A stretch of 64,000 bases of DNA from JAKAQB01 sp027320105 (lineage in GTDB: Bacteria > Actinomycetota > Acidimicrobiia > Acidimicrobiales > Palsa-688): assembly GCA_027320105.1 (NCBI GenBank), contig DAHVMA010000004.1, positions 39,484 through 103,483 of the forward strand. Reading direction: 5' to 3'. The stretch's first letter is position 1. The number at the start of each line of letters is the position of its first letter. This document shows positions 49,936 through 58,072 of this stretch, in pieces. Position numbers and translations under genes: made by a program. A model generated the notes under the pieces. That model made no database searches. It saw only the letters and a program-made list of their open reading frames with translations, and was not told where the DNA came from.

Positions 49936-50439
49936 ATGCGACGGAGGATCGACGGCTGGCAGCAGGACGAAGCCGGTGACTGGGTGGCGCTCCTCGCCTG
50001 CGGCCACCGCCAGCACATCCGCCACCGCCCCCCTTTGTGGCCCAACCCCTGGGTCGGGCAGGAGGAGGGCAGGACCGCCCACCTGGGGACACCGCTCGAC
50101 TGCCCGCTCTGCGAGCCGGGGGAGTCGCGCGGGGTCGCTGCGGCGGCGGCTCCCGGCTCGGAGCGGTCCGCCCCCTCGAAGGACGTGGGAGGTGAGGCGG
50201 CATGCCTGGCCAACCTGATCTGCCCCCACTGCGACGCTGTGATCGGGGATGGCGGGCATCGACCGACGTGCCCGGCGGCCTCGGCCCCCACGGTCGACCC
50301 GAGCGCGCAGGGGACCGGGACTGCGGCGAACCGGTCGCCCTACCAAGAGGGTGCGCCGGCGACAGTCGGCGGGTCGAGCTGGACCCGATCAGGCGGTGGT
50401 GGAGAAGTGCTCCGACCTCACGCCACCGGAACCGGCTGA
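49936..50439 (+). CDS. DUF3565 domain protein with extra zinc-type motif
   Basis: A 167-residue protein. The first 60 residues are a clear DUF3565 domain: RRIDGWQQDEAGDWVALLAC, then GHRQHIRHRPPLWPNPWV and LGTPLDCPLCE, with Cys/His spaced for one metal. A second Cys cluster (LICPHCDAVIGDGGHRPTCP) follows, then a low-complexity tail. The tail (from about 50290) is encoded by a sequence that recurs near 55543, so the natural end of the protein may have been replaced. The ATG at 49936 directly precedes the domain. It is convergent with the copper ATPase gene. Confidence 0.68.
   Translation: MRRRIDGWQQDEAGDWVALLACGHRQHIRHRPPLWPNPWVGQEEGRTAHLGTPLDCPLCEPGESRGVAAAAAPGSERSAPSKDVGGEAACLANLICPHCDAVIGDGGHRPTCPAASAPTVDPSAQGTGTAANRSPYQEGAPATVGGSSWTRSGGGGEVLRPHATGTG
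50290..50333. repeat. direct repeat copy A flanking the metal cluster
   Basis: Positions 50290-50313 (24 bp, beginning ACGGTCGACCCGAGCGCG) are identical to 55543-55566. Positions 50314-50333 (ACCGGGACTGCGGCGAACCG) match 55572-55591 with one mismatch; copy B has 5 extra bases between the two blocks. Both copies have the same orientation and bracket 5.2 kb of metal-handling genes. Confidence 0.75.
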
Positions 50440-50475
50440 CCACTGCGGCCTGCATAGATGCAGGGCGCCGCCCGC

Positions 50476-53433
50476 TCACGGTGAGCCCCGCCCGGCGGTG
50501 AGGCGAGACCGGCGCAGCCGGTTGGCGTTGGTGACGACCGACAGCGAGGAGAGCGCCATGGCCGCCGCCGCGATCATCGGTGAGAGGACGATCCCGAAGA
50601 ACGGGTAGAGCAGCCCCGCCGCGATGGGGATGCCCGAGGTGTTGTAGCCGAAGGCAAGAGCAAGGTTCTGGCGGATGTTGCGCATCGTCGCCCGCGAGAT
50701 GCCGATGGCGGTCACCACCCCGGCGAGCGAGCCGGACATGAGCGTGACATCGGCGGCCTCGATGGCCACGTCGGTTCCGGTGCCGATGGCGAGGCCGACG
50801 TCGGCCTGCGCGAGGGCGGGCGCGTCGTTGATGCCGTCGCCCACCATCCCGACCCGGCGGCCCTCTTGCTGAAGGCGGGACACCTCCGCCGCCTTGTCCT
50901 CGGGGCGCACCTCGGCGAGGACTCTTTCGACCCCGACCTTGGCGGCGACTGCCTCTGCGGTACCTCGGGCGTCGCCGGTGATCATGACCACCTCGAGCCC
51001 GAGGGCCTTGAGCGCACGAACGGCGGCGACCGAGTCGTCCTTGACCGGGTCGGCGACGGCCACCACCCCCGCCGCGCGCCCGTCGATGGCGACGAGCATG
51101 GCGGTCTTGCCTTCGGCCGACATCGAGCCGGCCCGGTCCGCAAGCTCGGCGGTATCCACCCCGGCGCTCTCCAGTAGCCGGACGTTGCCGACCAGAACCT
51201 CGTGTCCTTCGGCCCTGGCGGACACGCCTTGGCCGGTCGTGGACTCGAAGCTCTCAGCCCGCGGCACCTCGACGCCCTGGGCGGCGGCACCGGCGCCGAT
51301 GGCCTGGGCCAAGGGGTGCTCGGAGTCGGCCTCGGCGGCCGCCACCAGGCGCAGGATCTCTCCGGTCTCGAATCCCTCTCGGGCGACGACGTCGGTGAGG
51401 GCGGGGTGCCCGGCGGTGATGGTGCCGGTCTTGTCCAGCACGATGGTGTCGAGGCGCCGAGAGGTCTCGATCGCCTCGGCGTTCCTGAACAGGATCCCTG
51501 CCTGGGCCCCCCTGCCGGTGCCCACCATGACGGCCAGTGGCGTGGCGAGCCCGAGCGCGCACGGGCAGGCGATGATGAGCACCGCCACCGCGGTGATGAG
51601 CGCGTAGGTGAACGCCGGCGCAGGGCCCGCCACGTACCACAGAGCGAAGGCCCCCAGGGCGACGTAGACCACGAGCGGGACGAACACTGACGAGACCTGG
51701 TCGGCCAGGCGCTGGATCGGGGCCCGGGAGGCCTGGGCCCGCCGCACCATCTCGACGATCTGGGCGAGCACGCTGGCCGAGCCCACCTTGGTGGCTCGGA
51801 TGCGAAGCGACCCGGTCGTGTTCACGGTGGCGCCCACCACCTCGTCGCCGGAGCGCTTCTCCACCGGGAGGGGCTCGCCGGTGATCATCGACTCGTCGAT
51901 CGCCGAGTGGCCCTCGACCACCTCGCCGTCAACGGGCACCTTCTCGCCGGGGCGCACGAGCACCACGTCGCCGGCGAGGACTGCCTCGATCGGCAGCTGG
52001 GTCTCGACCCCGTCGCGCAAGACCGTGGCCGTCTTGGCCCGCAGTCCGAGCAAGGACCTGATCGCCTCGCCGGTGCCAGCCTTGGCCCGGGTCTCGAAGA
52101 GCCGGCCCAGCAGGATCAAGGTCAGGATGAAGCCGACCTCCTCGTAGTAGACGCCGCGCACCTTGGCCGGGGCGAAAGAGGGGGCGATGGTGACCACCAG
52201 GCTGTAGAGGAACGCCGCGCACGCGCCCAGCGTGACGAGCGAGTTCATGTCCGCGCTGCGATGAACGAGGCCGAGCCAGCCGCTTCTATGGATCGGCCAG
52301 CCGGTGTAGAGAAACACCGGGACGATCAAGCCGAGGCCGAGCCACGGGTTGGTAAGGACGGCGGGCAGCCAGGCGGGGTGGAAGAAGTCCTTCGCCATCA
52401 CCCCGAAGAGCACCGGAGCGGTGAGAATCGATCCGAGCACGACACGGCGGGTGAGGTCCCTGATCTGGGCGCGTCGCTCCGCTGCTTCTTCGTCCTCGCC
52501 GGAGGTGGGCTTCGGTGCCGCGCAGCAGTCGTCGACCACCGGGGGGACCACGACCGAGGCCAATGCCTTTGTCGACCGCTTGAAAAGCCCGATCGGGCTC
52601 TTCGTTTGTCGTTTCGCTTCGTCGGCCTCGCTCGTGCCGGGCACAGGCGCGGCTTGGGTCACCGGGGGAGAAGCCGGGACGGGCGAGGGCAGCAGCTCTC
52701 CGACCTCGACGGTGCCGTGCAGCATGTCCATGCCGCAGCGAAAGTCGTGGCTGCCCACACCAAGCGCGGGCAGCTCGACCGTCGTCGTCTCGTGGGGGGC
52801 CAGGGTCGCCTCGACCCCGGCGTCGGCGAAGACCACGTGCTCGGAGCAGGCCCCCTCCTCGCGGCGGTCGAAGGCGATCCGAGGTGGCACGCCGGCCTGG
52901 GCCAGCACCTTCGAGGGGTGGTAGCCGCCGTCCACCACCACGCTGGCTTGCTGGAAGCCCTCGCCCGCGAAGCGCTCGGCGATGGCGACGTCACCGGCGC
53001 TCTTGCCAGCCGCCGTCTGGTCGCCCACGTGCTCGGTCGCTTCACCGGGCTGGGTGCCGGCTTCTTCGACGACCAGGACCCCGTGGATCATGTTCATGCC
53101 GCAGGCGAAGCCGTACTCGCTCGGGGACTTGGGAATGAGCTCGACGGGCGTCTGGGCGAAGGCCGGCAGGTCCGCGCCGGCCCCGAAGTCCGGGAAGACG
53201 ACCCTCGAGGTGCAGTCGCCGGACTCCTGGCGGTCGAAGGTGATCCGTACCGGGGTGCCGGCCCGGACCCGGATGCGGTTGGGCGAGTACCCGCCGTGCA
53301 CGGTAACCCGGACCTCCTGCACGCCCCTGGCGAGGGTCGCCTCGGCGGTCTTCTTCGGCCCGAAGAACCACCAGCCGAGCCCGCCGGCCACGACCACGTC
53401 GGCTGCGACGACGGCGATGTCGCTCGGGTTCAT
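50476..53433 (-). CDS. copper-type P1B-ATPase with two N-terminal cupredoxin-like domains
   Basis: A 985-residue heavy-metal ATPase. An N-terminal anchor helix (residues 5-25) is followed by two cupredoxin-like domains. Domain 1 (about 40-123) has Cys75 and YGFACGMNMIHGVLVV. Domain 2 (about 163-246) has Cys197 and HDFRCGMDMLHGTVEV. A linker with CCAAPKP leads to the ATPase: HRSADMNSLVTLGA, CPC in IIACPCALGLATPL, phosphorylation site VLDKTGTITAGHPA, TGEPLPVE, and the hinge MVGDGINDAPALAQADVGLA. CPC plus the A-T-P order mark a Cu+ exporter (CopA/CopB-type). The usual HMA domains are absent and replaced by plastocyanin-like ones. The ATG at 53433 is preceded by a weak GAAGGTG; a GTG lies just upstream. 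Confidence 0.87.
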   Translation of the reverse strand: MNPSDIAVVAADVVVAGGLGWWFFGPKKTAEATLARGVQEVRVTVHGGYSPNRIRVRAGTPVRITFDRQESGDCTSRVVFPDFGAGADLPAFAQTPVELIPKSPSEYGFACGMNMIHGVLVVEEAGTQPGEATEHVGDQTAAGKSAGDVAIAERFAGEGFQQASVVVDGGYHPSKVLAQAGVPPRIAFDRREEGACSEHVVFADAGVEATLAPHETTTVELPALGVGSHDFRCGMDMLHGTVEVGELLPSPVPASPPVTQAAPVPGTSEADEAKRQTKSPIGLFKRSTKALASVVVPPVVDDCCAAPKPTSGEDEEAAERRAQIRDLTRRVVLGSILTAPVLFGVMAKDFFHPAWLPAVLTNPWLGLGLIVPVFLYTGWPIHRSGWLGLVHRSADMNSLVTLGACAAFLYSLVVTIAPSFAPAKVRGVYYEEVGFILTLILLGRLFETRAKAGTGEAIRSLLGLRAKTATVLRDGVETQLPIEAVLAGDVVLVRPGEKVPVDGEVVEGHSAIDESMITGEPLPVEKRSGDEVVGATVNTTGSLRIRATKVGSASVLAQIVEMVRRAQASRAPIQRLADQVSSVFVPLVVYVALGAFALWYVAGPAPAFTYALITAVAVLIIACPCALGLATPLAVMVGTGRGAQAGILFRNAEAIETSRRLDTIVLDKTGTITAGHPALTDVVAREGFETGEILRLVAAAEADSEHPLAQAIGAGAAAQGVEVPRAESFESTTGQGVSARAEGHEVLVGNVRLLESAGVDTAELADRAGSMSAEGKTAMLVAIDGRAAGVVAVADPVKDDSVAAVRALKALGLEVVMITGDARGTAEAVAAKVGVERVLAEVRPEDKAAEVSRLQQEGRRVGMVGDGINDAPALAQADVGLAIGTGTDVAIEAADVTLMSGSLAGVVTAIGISRATMRNIRQNLALAFGYNTSGIPIAAGLLYPFFGIVLSPMIAAAAMALSSLSVVTNANRLRRSRLTAGRGSP

Positions 53434-53529
53434 CACTGCACCTTCTTCGTTCTTCTTGCTCGGGGTGGTTGGTTGTTCGACGTCACCACTGCCTCCTCGT
53501 TCCTTCGGTTGCCGGGCGGACTGGGAGGG

Positions 53530-53793
53530 TCACTGGTGGCGGGAGCCGTGGTCCATCGCCCGCATCATGAGCGCCATCATCCCGACGCAGAGCACGGCGA
53601 AGAGCACAAACCCGATGCTGATGGTGCCGGCGGCCGCCAGGGCCAGAACGATGATGATCATCGGGATGCAGCAGGCGATCATCATCCAGTGATGCCTGCC
53701 GCCGGCGGCGCGCTCGACCGGGGTGATGTTCACGCTCGGCCGCCGCCAACGAGGCGCCGCCGCGCGTGGTTGTGGATCTCTGGTGGTGGTCAT
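53530..53793 (-). CDS. small membrane protein in the copper cluster
   Basis: An 87-residue protein with a basic N-terminus, then HHWMMIACCIPMIIIVLALA (His-His, Met and Cys-Cys at the head of helix 1) and a second helix ISIGFVLFAVLCVGMMALMM ending in RAMDHGSRHQ. The Met/His/Cys richness next to both helices suggests a metal contact, which fits its place just upstream of the copper ATPase gene. Similar small proteins occur beside copper ATPases, but no function is established. The ribosome site AAGGAGGT supports the ATG at 53793. Confidence 0.68.
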   Translation of the reverse strand: MTTTRDPQPRAAAPRWRRPSVNITPVERAAGGRHHWMMIACCIPMIIIVLALAAAGTISIGFVLFAVLCVGMMALMMRAMDHGSRHQ

Positions 53794-53863
53794 CTGGCTA
53801 CCTCCTTGCGTGAAGCGTTGGTCGCGTTGAGGGTCGTTGCGTCATGTGAAGACGGACACGCAG

Positions 53864-53887
53864 ACGAAGACCCTCTTTTGTCTTCGT
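53864..53887. other. 8-bp inverted repeat upstream of the small membrane protein gene
   Basis: ACGAAGAC-N8-GTCTTCGT (arms 53864-53871 and 53880-53887) lies in the 254-bp gap between the csoR gene and the small membrane protein gene on the minus strand. It could be a terminator behind csoR or an operator for the ATPase part of the cluster. The rest of this gap (53794-54047) shows no gene. Confidence 0.35.
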
Positions 53888-54047
53888 GAAGAGGTTCGGG
53901 GCGCTCGGCTCCGGGATGCGCTGGCTGACCAAGCTGGGTGGACGAGAGGTCCGTCGCCGACGTCGGCGCGGCCACAGGCCGCGCCGGTAGTACTTGGAGA
54001 TCCCCTGGGCCCGAACACCGGGTAGCCGTTCCTGGTCGTCTGCGCCT

Positions 54048-54407
54048 TCACAGCCGGACCACCTGGCGGATCGTGGCGGCTACCTCGTCGAGACAGGCCT
54101 GGCCGCCGGCATCAGAGCTCTTCGCCGCCGCCATCACGCAGTGCTGCAAGTGGTCGTTCAGCAGGCCGACCGCCACCTCCTGCAGCGCCCGGGTGGCCGA
54201 GGCCACCTGGGTGACGACGTGTGGGCACCACCGGTCGTCCTCGATCATCTTCTGCAGCCCGCGCACCTGGCCTTCGATCTTTCTAAGACGTGCCAGGTAG
54301 TCCTCCTTGCCCGAGGCGTAGCCGCGGGTGGCCCGTTGCGACGCTTCGTTCGCCGCCATCGGCGGGCTGCATTCCTTGGCGACACGCTCGGTGGCGACGG
54401 TGTTCAT
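54048..54407 (-). CDS. csoR: CsoR family copper-sensing repressor
   Basis: A 119-residue all-helical CsoR/RcnR-family repressor. It contains DYLARLRKIEGQVRGLQKMI and the metal ligands Cys in DDRWCPHVVTQVASATRALQ, with His-x-x-x-Cys in LLNDHLQHCVMAAAKSSD. This C-H-C set is the Cu(I) type. Copper binding would release the protein from DNA. Its start overlaps the stop of the SHOCT gene (ATGA). Two CsoR-type palindromes lie upstream of the pair, predicting autoregulation. The N-terminal 30 residues are longer than in the smallest family members. Confidence 0.88.
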   Translation of the reverse strand: MNTVATERVAKECSPPMAANEASQRATRGYASGKEDYLARLRKIEGQVRGLQKMIEDDRWCPHVVTQVASATRALQEVAVGLLNDHLQHCVMAAAKSSDAGGQACLDEVAATIRQVVRL

Positions 54408-54700
54408 CGCTGGCCTCCGGTTCCGACCGGTGTCTGCCCGTTGTCGGCGCGCACCTCGTCGCTTCGCATCAGGTCGCGCAGGCGCCGGTACTCCTCGGCG
54501 TCGATCTCACCGCGTGCCAGGCGCTCGTCGAGGATGTGCTTGGCCTCGCGAGGTCGCCGTATGGGGTGCGAGCTCTGGGTGAGGCTCGTCGCCAAGTACC
54601 AGACCGCCCAGATCACAAGGCCCCAGAAGGCGACCATGCCGAGGGACATGAGCAGCCAGCCCCACCACTGCACCCCGCCTCCTCCCCAGTACCACATCAT
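54404..54700 (-). CDS. SHOCT domain small membrane protein
   Basis: A 98-residue protein: MMWYWGGGGVQWWGWLLMSL leads into one transmembrane helix, and the C-terminal part (AKHILDERLARGEIDAEEYR then RLRDLMRSD) is a typical SHOCT (short C-terminal) domain. The ATG at 54700 follows AAGGAGGTGG. It is first in the csoR operon and the nearest gene to the CsoR boxes. SHOCT proteins are thought to mediate oligomerisation; its role in metal handling is unknown. Confidence 0.78.
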   Translation of the reverse strand: MMWYWGGGGVQWWGWLLMSLGMVAFWGLVIWAVWYLATSLTQSSHPIRRPREAKHILDERLARGEIDAEEYRRLRDLMRSDEVRADNGQTPVGTGGQR

Positions 54701-54762
54701 CGAGACCACCTCCTTGGGGGTCCGGGGCCTTCCCTGACCCGTGCTCCCAGGGTGCGCTCATA

Positions 54763-54777
54763 TACCCCTGCAGGGTA
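54763..54777. promoter_or_regulatory. CsoR-type operator 1
   Basis: TACCCCTGCAGGGTA is a near-perfect palindrome of the TACCCC...GGGGTA type recognised by CsoR repressors. It lies 63 bp upstream of the SHOCT-csoR operon start on the minus strand. Confidence 0.7.
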
Positions 54778-54814
54778 GGGCCATGAGTCCTGAACGCGAT
54801 GTGACCAATGGCTC

Positions 54815-54829
54815 TACCCCGCAGGGGTA
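54815..54829. promoter_or_regulatory. CsoR-type operator 2
   Basis: TACCCC-GCA-GGGGTA is a perfect inverted repeat, 52 bp (centre to centre) from the first box and 59 bp upstream of the DoxX start on the plus strand. With box 1 it suggests separate CsoR control of the two divergent transcripts. Confidence 0.7.
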
Positions 54830-54887
54830 TGGAGCGCCCACCCTGGAGGTAAGCGGACAACGGAGGACTCGAAAGGAGGGACCCGCC

Positions 54888-55502
54888 ATGGCAGACACAC
54901 CAGCTACCGCCGAGCGGAGGTGCGCACCGGCGTGGCCGAAGGACGCTCTGCGGGTCACCTTCGGGGTGATCTGGGCGGTCGACGCCATCCTCAAGTGGCT
55001 GCCGGGCTTCAAGGACCGCTACATGGCGACGATCATGGGGATCGCCAAGGGACAGCCCGCGTGGCTGCGGCCCTGGTTCGACTTCTGGATCCGCCTGCAG
55101 CACCCCGCAGCCACGTTCTTCTGGGCGCTGGTGGCGACGGTGGAGTCCCTCATCGCGCTGGCGCTCATCCTCGGCGTCGCCCGCAAGCTCACCTACCTCT
55201 CGGCGATCGTCTTCAGCCTGCTCATCTGGTCGACGGCCGAGGGCTTCGGTGGGCCGTACACCGCGGGGTCCTCCGACATCGGCACCGCCGTCATCTACGC
55301 CGTCGTCTTTGCCGGTCTGCTCGCCCTCAGCTACTACGCCGGCCCCGCCCGCTGCAGCCTCGACTACTACCTCGAGCGGCGCATCGCCTGGTGGTGGCGC
55401 CTCGCAGAGATGCGCCGGCCGGTCCCCCAGCGGGCGCAGTTGGCGCCCGTGGCCCCCATCACCGATCAGCGCCGCAACGCCCAGGAGGTGCCGTTGCCAT
55501 GA
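54888..55502 (+). CDS. DoxX-family membrane protein
   Basis: A 204-residue protein with four predicted helices of the DoxX/TQO small-subunit type: VTFGVIWAVDAILKWLPGFK in helix 1, FFWALVATVESLIALALILG, AIVFSLLIWSTAEGFGGPYT and GTAVIYAVVFAGLLALSYYA. The motif with Asp in helix 1 and GFGGPY before helix 4 is typical. The ATG at 54888 follows AAAGGAGGG. CsoR box 2 lies just upstream, so it is likely copper-induced. DoxX proteins are linked to quinone/thiosulfate or redox-stress functions. Confidence 0.8.
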   Translation: MADTPATAERRCAPAWPKDALRVTFGVIWAVDAILKWLPGFKDRYMATIMGIAKGQPAWLRPWFDFWIRLQHPAATFFWALVATVESLIALALILGVARKLTYLSAIVFSLLIWSTAEGFGGPYTAGSSDIGTAVIYAVVFAGLLALSYYAGPARCSLDYYLERRIAWWWRLAEMRRPVPQRAQLAPVAPITDQRRNAQEVPLP

Positions 55503-55723
55503 CCATCACCGCTACGCCGGCCGCCACCGATCAGCCCCCCCAACGGTCGACCCGAGCGCGCAGGGGTGTTGACCGGGACTGTGGCGAACCGATCAACCAA
55601 CCCCCCAGATCGCCAGGATGTACCCGCCGGTGCTGTTCTGGCCAACCGCACGACGGCCGCCAGCTTGGCACGGTACCTGGTCGGCCAAACCTCCGGCCGC
55701 CACCCGCCCAGTCGAGCAAGTGA
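55499..55723 (+). pseudogene. small frame coupled to doxX, probably truncated at the repeat
   Basis: A 74-codon frame begins with ATG inside the doxX stop (ATGA, 55499-55502), the pattern of a co-translated gene, and reads MTITATPAATDQ before running into repeat copy B at 55543. Past that point it is Arg/Pro/Cys-rich and not protein-like (STRARRGVDRDCGEP and on). The likely explanation is that a third gene of this operon was cut off by the recombination that left the repeat. The 55503-55729 gap holds nothing else. Confidence 0.4.
55543..55591. repeat. direct repeat copy B flanking the metal cluster
   Basis: The 24-bp block 55543-55566 is identical to 50290-50313. After a 5-bp insertion (TGTTG), 55572-55591 matches 50314-50333 with one mismatch. 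It lies just after the doxX operon, in the same orientation as copy A, so the pair encloses the copper cluster. Confidence 0.75.
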
Positions 55724-55729
55724 AGTGGT

Positions 55730-57684
55730 CTAGTAGGAGAAGGTCGCCGGCCGAGACCACGAGTAGGTGCCGAGGGCACGCGCCCGCACCCAGTACTGCT
55801 TACCGCCGAGAGCGGTGAGCCCGGCCAGGCGGGTCGGCACCACCGGAGCCGTGAAGCTCGTCGTGGCATAGAACCACTGGTTGGGCGGTGCCGCCAGGGT
55901 CGGGTTGGTCCCCGAGATCTGGATTTCATAACGCTGGTGGCGTCGGGCACCCGCTGCGGGGACGAACGCAGGAACGATGCTCCCGGATCCCACCACCGGG
56001 GCCAGCATCACCGGCACGCTCCCTTGCGGCGGGCGGGCGACGGTGCCGAGCGTCACGGTCCCGAGCGCCTTGCCGCCCGAGGACACCGTCGCCCGCACCG
56101 CCCCCACGCTCGACGTGGCCACATCGAGCCGGAGACCGGTGAAGATCGCCTCCGACGGGTACCCGCTGACCGTCGCCACCGGCACCGTTACCCGTAGGGG
56201 GGTCACGGTGGAGGGCGCGAGCTCGACGCCTGCATCGTCTGGGCTCGGCACGAAGGTTGACCCGACAGGCCGGCAGCTGCGGGAGAAGGTCACCCCACCG
56301 GTCGTCAGGGCGATGGTGACGCTGCCAGTGAGCACCCCCTTGGACGCCTCCGTGAACACCACCGTGGCAGCGGCCTGCTGGTAGGTCACGGCTCGCAGGT
56401 ACGGGTCAGTCGTCGCCGCCAGCGTCCCGTAGGCGCTCCTCGATGACGAGGGCGGAGCGGCCCGCCCCGCCCCGGTGCCGGCGAGGGTCTTCGGGTAGCC
56501 GCCCGTGGCGAGCTTCGCCACGGTTGGCGGGGGCGGAGCGGGCGGCGTCCCGCCGCGGAAGAACGCCGACATGGAAGCGACGCCCGCAGCGCCGGCGGCG
56601 CCCAGGTAGGGGAGGTGCCACGACTGCTCGAGGGTGCGCAGCACGGAGTACTCGTTGTACGGGACGTGAGACACCACGTGGCGGGCGGTGTTGGACACGA
56701 CCAAGGCGAGCGTGTGGCCGCCGCCGAGGACCCCACCCCCGAAGGGGAACGTCTTGCCGGAGCCCGGTCCGCTCAGCGGGGTGCCGGCGGGGTACACCGG
56801 GGCGCCGGCGACGCCGGTGTTGGAGACGTAGTAGTAGTTCTGGGGCATGCTCGCGTCGTAGTTGTTCTCGTCGAAGAAGACGAATATCCCCGCCGGGCCC
56901 TGATGCCACGCGGGTGAATGCAAGATGCGCGGTATCCAGGTCGCAAGGAAGTTGTTGCCCCGGGTCTCGAGGTAGGCGTCCTGAGCCCCGGCCATCCCGA
57001 GGGATGCCCGCTCCGGAGAGCGCCTCCCAGGGTGCGGAGGTGGTGGAAGTGGGCGAGGTCCGAGTGGCTCGAGGCGATGTCCTTGAACAGCATCAACGTG
57101 CTGTTCTGGTAGTCGTAGGTGGGGTGGGCGGCTGTGGAGGTCTCAGTGTGCTGGTAATACGCCCCCCAGCTGATGCGGTGCTGGTTGAGCTGGTCGATGA
57201 GGTTGGGGTAGGGAAGCGACGCGTTGTTGACGCTGTCGGTCAGGTGCGAGCCCTGCCCGCTCCAGAACCCGACCCGGTTGGGGACGGTGGGATGGGTTAC
57301 GCCGTAGTAGTTGGCGGCGAGCCCGTACCTGCGAGCCAGCATGTGGATGTAGGGCAGCCCGTGCTCGTACATGAGGTCGGCGTAGGAGTGGTTCTCGAAG
57401 ATCACGACGAAGGCGTGGCAGAGGTAGGGCATGCCCGAGGCGCCCCGCATGCTCTTGGGCACCTTTGGCGCCCGGCAGTGCGAAGGGGCTTCCGCCCCGG
57501 GCTTGCGGACCGCAGACGCCACGGTCACCGAGCGCGTGGGACCGACCGTGGACAAGGCCGACAACGACAACGGGACCACAGCCGCCAGGCAAGCCGCCAG
57601 GCAAGCCGCCAGGCTGACACCGCCGAGCCGGCGGGGACCTCGACAGGCGCGACCCGTGGCAGTGGCGTCGGATGAACCCAACAT
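55730..57684 (-). pseudogene. secreted phosphoesterase (acid phosphatase/phospholipase C-like), frameshifted
   Basis: Two frames together give one alkaline-phosphatase-superfamily phosphoesterase. Frame 1 runs from the ATG at 57684 (RBS AAAAGGGAGGG; signal LGGVSLAACLAACLAAVVPL) through FVVIFENHSYADLMYEHGLP (metal-site Glu-Asn), NYYGVTHPTVPNRVGFWSGQ and SDLAHFHHLRTLGGALRSGH. Homology then moves to a second frame at about 57000: AQDAYLETRGNNFLATWIPR, FVFFDENNYDASMPQNYYYV and VVSHVPYNEYSVLRTLEQSW to the stop at 55730. About 200 residues of beta-rich C-terminal domain follow. A one-base deletion (or two-base insertion) near 56990-57030 explains it; no stop interrupts before the switch. It could be a genuine pseudogene or a sequencing error. 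Confidence 0.75.
57581..57616. repeat. 12-bp tandem repeat in the phosphoesterase signal peptide
   Basis: Three 12-bp units GCCGCCAGGCAA (the last ending CTG) at 57581, 57593 and 57605 lie inside the hydrophobic core of the signal peptide. In frame they produce a repeated Ala-Ala-Cys-Leu, so slippage here only alters the length of the hydrophobic segment. Confidence 0.7.
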
Positions 57685-57881
57685 CGAGCCCTCCCTTTTC
57701 CTGTTCGCCGCCCGCGTGACAAGCCCGGCCCAACCCGACGGTCTTTACCGGTTCTTTCCTGCCAAGGAGGTGTCCGGCGGAGTTGTCACCAGGCGCCGCC
57801 GCGCCGAGCGAGGTCATCGGCGAGCAGGGACAGCCGGGACGTCGGGCGCCCCTCGAGGTCCGGGCCAGCCGGGGTGTGGCG

Positions 57882-57953
57882 TGGGCCGCCCGGGGCTCGA
57901 ACCCGGAGCTCTGCGCTTAAAAGGCGCCTACTCTGCCATTGAGTTAGCGGCCC
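57882..57953 (-). tRNA. tRNA-Lys (anticodon TTT)
   Basis: The complement of 57882-57953 folds as a 72-nt tRNA: acceptor GGGCCGC/GCGGCCC, D-arm ACTC-AATGGCA-GAGT, anticodon loop CTTTTAA with anticodon TTT (positions 34-36), variable loop GAGCT, T-arm CCGGG-TTCGAGC-CCCGG, and discriminator A. The anticodon stem has one mismatch (G-A at the base). CCA is not encoded. It lies alone between the phosphoesterase and DksA-like genes. Confidence 0.92.
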
Positions 57954-58072
57954 CGGGCGCCGGCAGCTGGGACCGCCCGCCGGCCGAGAACCCCACCGAC
58001 TGTACCGGTCGGGCGCCGCAGCCCGCCGGGCGTCCCTGTGACGCCGGGGGACGGCGGCTACGGTGGGCGGCC

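Noticed and set aside
53842..54051. Small frame of 69 codons between csoR and the small membrane protein gene
   Set aside because: It has no ribosome site, a composition unlike neighbouring proteins, and overlaps an inverted repeat. It is treated as intergenic.
50476..55502. Mercury resistance or a general heavy-metal island
   Set aside because: No MerR, MerA or HMA-type Cys motifs were found; the CPC ATPase, the C-H-C CsoR ligands and TACCCC-type boxes point to copper.
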